From Ralstonia insidiosa (GTDB taxonomy: Bacteria > Pseudomonadota > Gammaproteobacteria > Burkholderiales > Burkholderiaceae), in NCBI RefSeq assembly GCF_008801405.1, contig NZ_VZPV01000004.1, positions 1 to 64,000 of the forward strand: a stretch of DNA of 64,000 bases, written 5' to 3'. The position numbers were made by a program, and so were the translations under genes. Positions within the stretch are counted from its first letter, which is position 1. Every line of letters begins with the position of its first letter. Shown piece by piece: positions 58,591-64,000 of the stretch. A model generated the notes under the pieces. That model searched no databases and was not told where the DNA came from. It saw nothing but the letters and a program-made list of their open reading frames with translations.

Positions 58591-59016
58591 ATGAGCCAGT
58601 CCGCAGCTTCCCCCCTGTTGTTTAACGCACGCCTGGCATTTGCCGGGGCCGTGGCGCTTGCCGCGTTCGGCTTGGCCGGTTGCAGCAGCATGGGCATGGG
58701 GATGTCCACGCCGATGGCCGTGAAGGTGACCAACGGCACGCTCACCGACGCACACGGCATGACGCTGTACACGTTCGATCGTGATGCCGCGGCCGGCAAG
58801 AGCGCCTGCAATGGCAAGTGCGCCGACAACTGGCCGGCGCTGGCCGCCAATGATGCCGATCAGCCATCCGGCGACTACACCATCATCACCCGCGACGACG
58901 GCAAGAAGCAGTGGGCCTACCACGGCAAGCCGCTGTACCTCTGGAGCAAGGACAAGATGCCTGGCGACCAGACTGGCGATGGCTTCATGAACGTCTGGCA
59001 CGTGGCCAAACCGTAA
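58591..59016 (+). CDS. Met-rich lipoprotein with secreted-repeat (Lipoprotein_15) domain
   Basis: A 141-residue lipoprotein. The lipobox LAGC gives a lipidated Cys31, followed by SSMGMGMSTPM, a short methionine-rich stretch. The body has two copies of a repeat: GTLTDAHGMTLYTFD with CNGKCADNWPAL, and a WAYHGKPLYLWSKDK segment, as in COG4315 proteins of unknown function. It lies directly upstream of an ECF sigma factor gene, which suggests membership of its regulon. Confidence 0.88.
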   Translation: MSQSAASPLLFNARLAFAGAVALAAFGLAGCSSMGMGMSTPMAVKVTNGTLTDAHGMTLYTFDRDAAAGKSACNGKCADNWPALAANDADQPSGDYTIITRDDGKKQWAYHGKPLYLWSKDKMPGDQTGDGFMNVWHVAKP

Positions 59017-59043
59017 GCACCGCCGCCCGACTGCCCGCGCTTC

Positions 59044-59589
59044 ATGACCGACCTTGCCGGCCGCCTGATCGCGCTGACGCCGCGCTTGCGCCGTCACGCC
59101 CGCGGCCTGGTGGGTGACGCCACCCGCGCCGACGATCTCGTGCAGGACACGCTGGAACGCGCCTGGCGTTACCGCTGGCGTTTCCAGTTGCGCCCGAGGT
59201 TTGGTGCCGCGAGCGGCGAGAGCGACGGGCTGTTCGCGTGGCTGCTGACCATCATGCACCGCCTGCACCTAAACGCCGTGCGCCGGCCGGATCGGATTGA
59301 GTTGACCGACACGCTGCCCGACATCCCTGTCGACGAAGACCCCGGTCTGCGCCGTGATCTGCTGCGCGCGCTGGCCTCGCTGCCGGAGGATCAACGCGCC
59401 GTGCTGCTACTCGTTGGACTGGAGCAACTCGCCTACAAGGAAGCCGCCGACGTGCTCGGCGTGCCGCTGGGCACGGTGATGTCGCGCCTGTCGCGGGCGC
59501 GCGAGCGGATGCGTGTAGCGCTGGAAGGGACGTCCACCGCGCCGGGCGCTTCCGGTGATGGCAGCACTGCGCTGCACCGAGTGAAGTGA
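59044..59589 (+). CDS. ECF-family RNA polymerase sigma factor
   Basis: A 181-residue group 4 sigma factor. Region 2 has RADDLVQDTLERAWRYRWRF, and region 4 has LAYKEAADVLGVPLGTVMSR, the helix-turn-helix that reads -35 elements. Regions 1 and 3 are missing, as in this group. The stop is followed almost at once by its presumed anti-sigma factor gene. Confidence 0.94.
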   Translation: MTDLAGRLIALTPRLRRHARGLVGDATRADDLVQDTLERAWRYRWRFQLRPRFGAASGESDGLFAWLLTIMHRLHLNAVRRPDRIELTDTLPDIPVDEDPGLRRDLLRALASLPEDQRAVLLLVGLEQLAYKEAADVLGVPLGTVMSRLSRARERMRVALEGTSTAPGASGDGSTALHRVK

Positions 59590-59597
59590 GGCCGACC

Positions 59598-60473
59598 ATG
59601 TCTGCCGATGTTTCCCACACCGCCATCCACATCGACGAGCTCCATGCTTACGCCGACGGCCGCCTGGCTGCTGCGCGCCGTGCCGCCGTGGAGGCGTACC
59701 TTGCCGCGCACCCCGGTGCCGCCGCCGAGGTGGCCGGTTGGCGCAAGACCGATGCGCAGCTCCATCGCGCGCTTGATCCGCTTCTCAACGAACCGGTGCC
59801 GCCGCGGCGCATTCCGGCCGCCATTCTGGCCGCTGCGCAGCAACCACCGCGTGCGCGCGGCTTCGGCACGATGCGCGGTTGGAGTGTGCTGGCCCTGGGC
59901 GTGGCGTGTCTGGCGATTGGTACCGGCGCGGGCTGGCTAGGCCGGGGTGCGTTTGAGCCGGCCGTGCCGATGCAACGCTTTGCCAACGATGCACTCGTAT
60001 CGCACGTCGTCTTTGCGCCCGAGTCGAAGCATATGGTGGAGGTGCCGGCTAACGAAGAGGCTCATCTCGTCACATGGCTGTCGCGGCGGCTGGATGCGCA
60101 ACTGCGCATCCCCGACCTGACGCCGCTCGGCTACCGGCTCATCGGCGGGCGCCAGACCGTATCGGCGGATATGCCCACGGCCATGCTGATGTACGAAGGG
60201 CCGGACGGCACGCGCATCTCCGTGCAGTTGCGGCGCATGCCGAACAACCGCGATACCGGCTTCCGTTTGGAGACGCTGACGCCAGGCAACCGTGTGCTGC
60301 AGGCGATTCACCCGGCGGTGGATCACCCGCAGCCGATGGCGTTCTACTGGGCGGATCACGGGCTGGGGTTTGCGGTGTCTGGGCCGCTGGCGCGGGCGCA
60401 GTTGCTGGAAGTGGCGCAGGCGGTCTTTCGTCAGTACAGCGAGTTCACCGGGGCGCCGCAGGGAAAGGAATAG
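59598..60473 (+). CDS. Membrane anti-sigma factor
   Basis: A 291-residue single-pass protein. The cytoplasmic N-terminus has IHIDELHAYADGRLAAARR, the anti-sigma domain shape without the HxxxCxxC zinc motif. A membrane segment (about residues 93-114) and a periplasmic domain of about 175 residues follow. A GTG at 59586 overlapping the sigma stop could be the true start. Its partner is surely the preceding sigma factor; the signal it senses is unknown. Confidence 0.88.
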   Translation: MSADVSHTAIHIDELHAYADGRLAAARRAAVEAYLAAHPGAAAEVAGWRKTDAQLHRALDPLLNEPVPPRRIPAAILAAAQQPPRARGFGTMRGWSVLALGVACLAIGTGAGWLGRGAFEPAVPMQRFANDALVSHVVFAPESKHMVEVPANEEAHLVTWLSRRLDAQLRIPDLTPLGYRLIGGRQTVSADMPTAMLMYEGPDGTRISVQLRRMPNNRDTGFRLETLTPGNRVLQAIHPAVDHPQPMAFYWADHGLGFAVSGPLARAQLLEVAQAVFRQYSEFTGAPQGKE

Positions 60474-60571
60474 CGCCACAGAAATTTTTCGCCTTGCGCT
60501 GTCAGGTCGGCGGCGCTGGCACGACCAAGGACCATGGGAGCCAGACTCCCGCACAACGAGGACCACTGATC

Positions 60572-61567
<996 letters not shown>

Positions 61568-61574
61568 GGACGAC

Positions 61575-62234
61575 ATGAAACTGCTGCCGCCCATGCTGTC
61601 GCCCAAGCAACTGCGTGTGATGAAGATCGCCGTGTGGCTGGTGGCGCTCGTGCCGTTCCTGCGCATCGTCTTTCTGGGGGCGACTGATCAGTTCGGGGCG
61701 AACCCGCTGGAGTTCGTCACGCGCTCGACCGGCACGTGGACGCTGGTGCTGCTGTGCTGCACGCTGGCCATTACGCCACTGCGTCGCATCACCGGCATGA
61801 ACTGGCTGATCCGCATCCGCCGCATGCTGGGCCTGTACACGTTCTTCTACGGCACGATCCACTTCCTGATCTGGCTGCTGGTCGATCGCGGGCTCGACCC
61901 AGCGTCGATGTTGAAGGACATCGTCAAGCGTCCGTTCATCACGGTGGGCTTCGCGGCTTTCGTGCTGATGATTCCGCTGGCGGCGACATCCACCAACGCG
62001 ATGATCAAGCGCCTGGGCGGCAAGCGCTGGCAGTGGTTGCATCGGTTGGTGTACGTGACAGGCGTGCTGGGCATCCTGCACTACTGGTGGCACAAGTCCG
62101 GCAAGCACGACTTTGCGGAGGTGTCGATCTACGCAGCGGTGATGGCGGTGTTGCTGGGGTTGCGCGTTTGGTGGGCATGGCGTGGCGCACGGCAAGGCGC
62201 GATGGCGGCCGGCGCAATGCCGGCGCGTGATTGA
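61575..62234 (+). CDS. msrQ: Heme-binding membrane subunit MsrQ (YedZ)
   Basis: Six-pass b-type heme protein that passes quinone-pool electrons to MsrP; 219 residues. Heme-ligand histidines are likely in FYGTIHFLIWLL and in WLHRLVYVTGVLGILHYWWH. Starts seven bases after msrP. A bidirectional terminator separates it from lysA. Confidence 0.95.
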   Translation: MKLLPPMLSPKQLRVMKIAVWLVALVPFLRIVFLGATDQFGANPLEFVTRSTGTWTLVLLCCTLAITPLRRITGMNWLIRIRRMLGLYTFFYGTIHFLIWLLVDRGLDPASMLKDIVKRPFITVGFAAFVLMIPLAATSTNAMIKRLGGKRWQWLHRLVYVTGVLGILHYWWHKSGKHDFAEVSIYAAVMAVLLGLRVWWAWRGARQGAMAAGAMPARD

Positions 62235-62249
62235 CCGGCGCGGATCGCC

Positions 62250-62285
62250 AAAGAAAAAGCCTCGCAACTGCGAGGCTTTTTCTTT
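62250..62285. terminator. Bidirectional terminator between msrQ and lysA
   Basis: A 17-base inverted repeat: AAAGAAAAAGCCTCGCA (62250-62266) and TGCGAGGCTTTTTCTTT (62269-62285). Runs of A and T flank the GC stem on both strands, so it can end both convergent transcripts. Confidence 0.95.
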
Positions 62286-62299
62286 GCGGTGATGCTGCC

Positions 62300-63559
62300 T
62301 TATGCCGGGAACAGATGCTCGCCGCGGATCTGGTCTTCAAAGCGCTCGCGCTCGCGCGCCAAGTGCACCTTGTCGCCATCCACGATGACTTCCGCCGCAC
62401 GATTGCGCGTGTTGTAGTTCGAGCTCATCGTGAAGCCATACGCGCCGGCCGATAGGATTGCCAGCAAGTCGCCCGCCTGCACCGCCAGCGAACGATCGCG
62501 GCCGAGCCAGTCGCCCGATTCGCACACCGGGCCGACCACGTCGTAGACGACCGGTGCGCTTTCACCTTCGCGCACCGCAACGATGTGGTGATACGCCTCG
62601 TACATGGCCGGGCGGGCCAGGTCATTCATCGCCGCATCGACGATGCAGAAGTTCTTGCTGGCACCCGGCTTGAGGTATTCGACACGGGTGAGCAGCAGAC
62701 CGGCGTTGCCCACCAGCGAGCGGCCCGGCTCGAACAGCACGGTGCGATCGCCAAAGCCGCGTTGCTCCACACGATCCAACAGCGTGCGTGCGAAGGCGGT
62801 GATGTCCGGCGGCGTCTCGTCGGTGTAGGTGATGCCCAGGCCGCCGCCCACGTCGATGTGCGACAGGCGGATGCCTTCGGCATCAAGCTTGCTCACCACG
62901 TCGAGCACCTTGTCCAGCGCGTCCAGGTATGGCGACACCTCGGTGATCTGCGAGCCGATATGGCAATCGATGCCGACCACATGCAGGTTGGGCATGGCGG
63001 CAGCGGCGCGGTAAGTCGGCAGCACTTCGTCAAAAGCCACGCCGAACTTGTTGCCCTTCAGGCCCGTCGAGATGTACGGGTGCGTCTTGGCATCCACGTC
63101 CGGGTTGATGCGCAGCGACACAGGCGCAGTCTTGCCCATCGATGCAGCCACATCGTTCAGGCGATGCAGCTCCGGGATCGACTCCACGTTGAAGCACGCC
63201 ACGCCGACTTCCAGCGCGAAGCGCATATCATCCGCGTTCTTGCCCACGCCCGAGAACACCACCTTCGAGGCCGACACGCCGGTGGCGAGTACGCGCTTGA
63301 GTTCGCCGGCCGAGACGATGTCAAAACCGGCGCCCAACTGCGCGAAGATTTGCAGGAGCGCAAGGTTCGAATTGGCCTTGACGGCGTAGTGCACATGCGC
63401 GTTGCGACCCTCGCACGCGGCGGCGTAGGCGCGATAGTTGGCTGTGAGCGCAGCGCGCGAATACACGTAGGTGGGCGTGCCGAACTGCGCGGCAATCGCG
63501 TCGAGCGCGACACCTTCGATCATCAGGGCGCCGTCCTGGCGGATCAGGGACTCGGACAT
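62300..63559 (-). CDS. lysA: Diaminopimelate decarboxylase
   Basis: PLP enzyme for the last step of lysine synthesis; 419 residues. The PLP lysine lies in HYAVKANSN, with HIDVGGGLGI and LFEPGRSLVG for phosphate and substrate binding. The C-terminal active-site Cys of the partner subunit lies in GPVCESGDWLG. It follows lptM on the minus strand. Confidence 0.97.
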   Translation of the reverse strand: MSESLIRQDGALMIEGVALDAIAAQFGTPTYVYSRAALTANYRAYAAACEGRNAHVHYAVKANSNLALLQIFAQLGAGFDIVSAGELKRVLATGVSASKVVFSGVGKNADDMRFALEVGVACFNVESIPELHRLNDVAASMGKTAPVSLRINPDVDAKTHPYISTGLKGNKFGVAFDEVLPTYRAAAAMPNLHVVGIDCHIGSQITEVSPYLDALDKVLDVVSKLDAEGIRLSHIDVGGGLGITYTDETPPDITAFARTLLDRVEQRGFGDRTVLFEPGRSLVGNAGLLLTRVEYLKPGASKNFCIVDAAMNDLARPAMYEAYHHIVAVREGESAPVVYDVVGPVCESGDWLGRDRSLAVQAGDLLAILSAGAYGFTMSSNYNTRNRAAEVIVDGDKVHLARERERFEDQIRGEHLFPA

Positions 63560-63625
63560 GGGTGGAGAGCAATCAAGGCGCTGCGTTGCATGAGGCAGGC
63601 AGCGCCGGTTGAAAAGAGAAACAGA

Positions 63626-63856
63626 TCAGCGGTTGGCGGGCACCGCGCTGGCGGCGTCTGTCGCAGGTTTGGCGCCAGGCACCGGCGGCTGCGGCACGGC
63701 GTTCGGTCCGGCGATGCCAGGGTCGGTTGTCTGGGGTGCAGTCGGTGCCTGGGGCACCTTGGGCATGTACAGCGGCCCGCGAATCCCGCAGCCGGATAGA
63801 CCTGCGGCCGTCAGGGTCAGGCCGACAGTGGCTACAATGGCGGCGATTCGTGTCAT
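63626..63856 (-). CDS. lptM: LPS-assembly lipoprotein LptM
   Basis: A 76-residue outer-membrane lipoprotein that helps LptD oxidation. The lipobox LSGC is followed by GIRGPLYMP, the conserved LptM segment, then a Pro/Ala-rich tail. The frame extends to 63913, but ATG 63856 gives a proper signal peptide. The lysA-lptM-cyaY order is usual in proteobacteria. Confidence 0.92.
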   Translation of the reverse strand: MTRIAAIVATVGLTLTAAGLSGCGIRGPLYMPKVPQAPTAPQTTDPGIAGPNAVPQPPVPGAKPATDAASAVPANR

Positions 63857-63982
63857 CGGATGGTGGTGCGGAAAAGAGCCACAAGGGTGCAACCTTGCGG
63901 CAATCAGAGTCACATGGGGCGAGGCGCCAAACGGTCGAAAAAGGCCGCGATGCCGCGCCCGCGCAAGATTTTGGAGTGTAGC

Positions 63983-64000
63983 ATGCCCCCCCTGACCGAA
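63983..64000 (+). CDS. cyaY: Frataxin-like protein CyaY, first six codons (cut by window end)
   Basis: Partial. The six codons read MPPLTE, the start expected of betaproteobacterial CyaY, an iron-binding partner of Fe-S cluster assembly. GGAG at 63973 is well spaced. Divergence from lptM-lysA is the normal arrangement. The call rests mainly on this context. Confidence 0.7.

Overview
The window is a high-GC betaproteobacterial chromosome segment. Gene content and order, the two near-identical tuf genes and System II cytochrome c biogenesis genes point to Ralstonia or a close relative. Species cannot be fixed from the sequence alone. Most of it is the transcription and translation core: tuf, tRNA-Trp, secE, nusG, rplKAJL and rpoBC (1-13981), then the str (rpsL-rpsG-fusA-tuf-rpsJ), S10, spc and alpha clusters (29898-49803). 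I see no insertion sequence, integrase, CRISPR array, rRNA or replication origin.

Between rpoC and rpsL, neighbours in many bacteria, about 16 kb of other DNA is interposed. Its main part is a tightly coupled six-gene operon (14211-24944) matching the yfa locus of E. coli and the six-gene mag locus of Pseudomonas aeruginosa. It encodes a membrane-anchored DUF2138 protein, a DUF1175 protein with a papain/NlpC-like Cys-His pattern, a 1590-residue alpha-2-macroglobulin with an intact CAEQ thioester motif, a DUF2300 protein with SxxK, SpoIID-like and HExxH signatures, and two tandem DUF2135 proteins. This is the best candidate here for a poorly described system: a periplasmic protease trap working with possible cell-wall enzymes. 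It is followed by a methyltransferase, recQ and a divergent LysR/MFS pair.

The ribosomal clusters contain internal regulatory structure. There is a terminator followed by a sigma70 promoter between rpsJ and rplC, a promoter whose -10 box lies in the loop of a 10-bp hairpin between rpsQ and rplN, and tandem perfect hairpins between rpsD and rpoA. Terminators follow rplL, rpsD and rpoA. The two EF-Tu proteins share an apparent extra segment in domain 2, and EF-G carries a 17-residue alanine-rich insertion in domain IV.

Downstream (49971-58477) is an envelope-redox group: cutA, dsbD, hemB, ysxC, a diheme cytochrome c4, resB and ccsA, which together supply reductant, heme precursor, apocytochrome and heme-ligation machinery. 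Next come a Met-rich lipoprotein, an ECF sigma factor with its anti-sigma factor, and the periplasmic methionine sulfoxide reductase msrPQ (58591-62234), a plausible oxidative-stress module. The window ends with lysA and lptM on the minus strand and the first six codons of a divergent cyaY.
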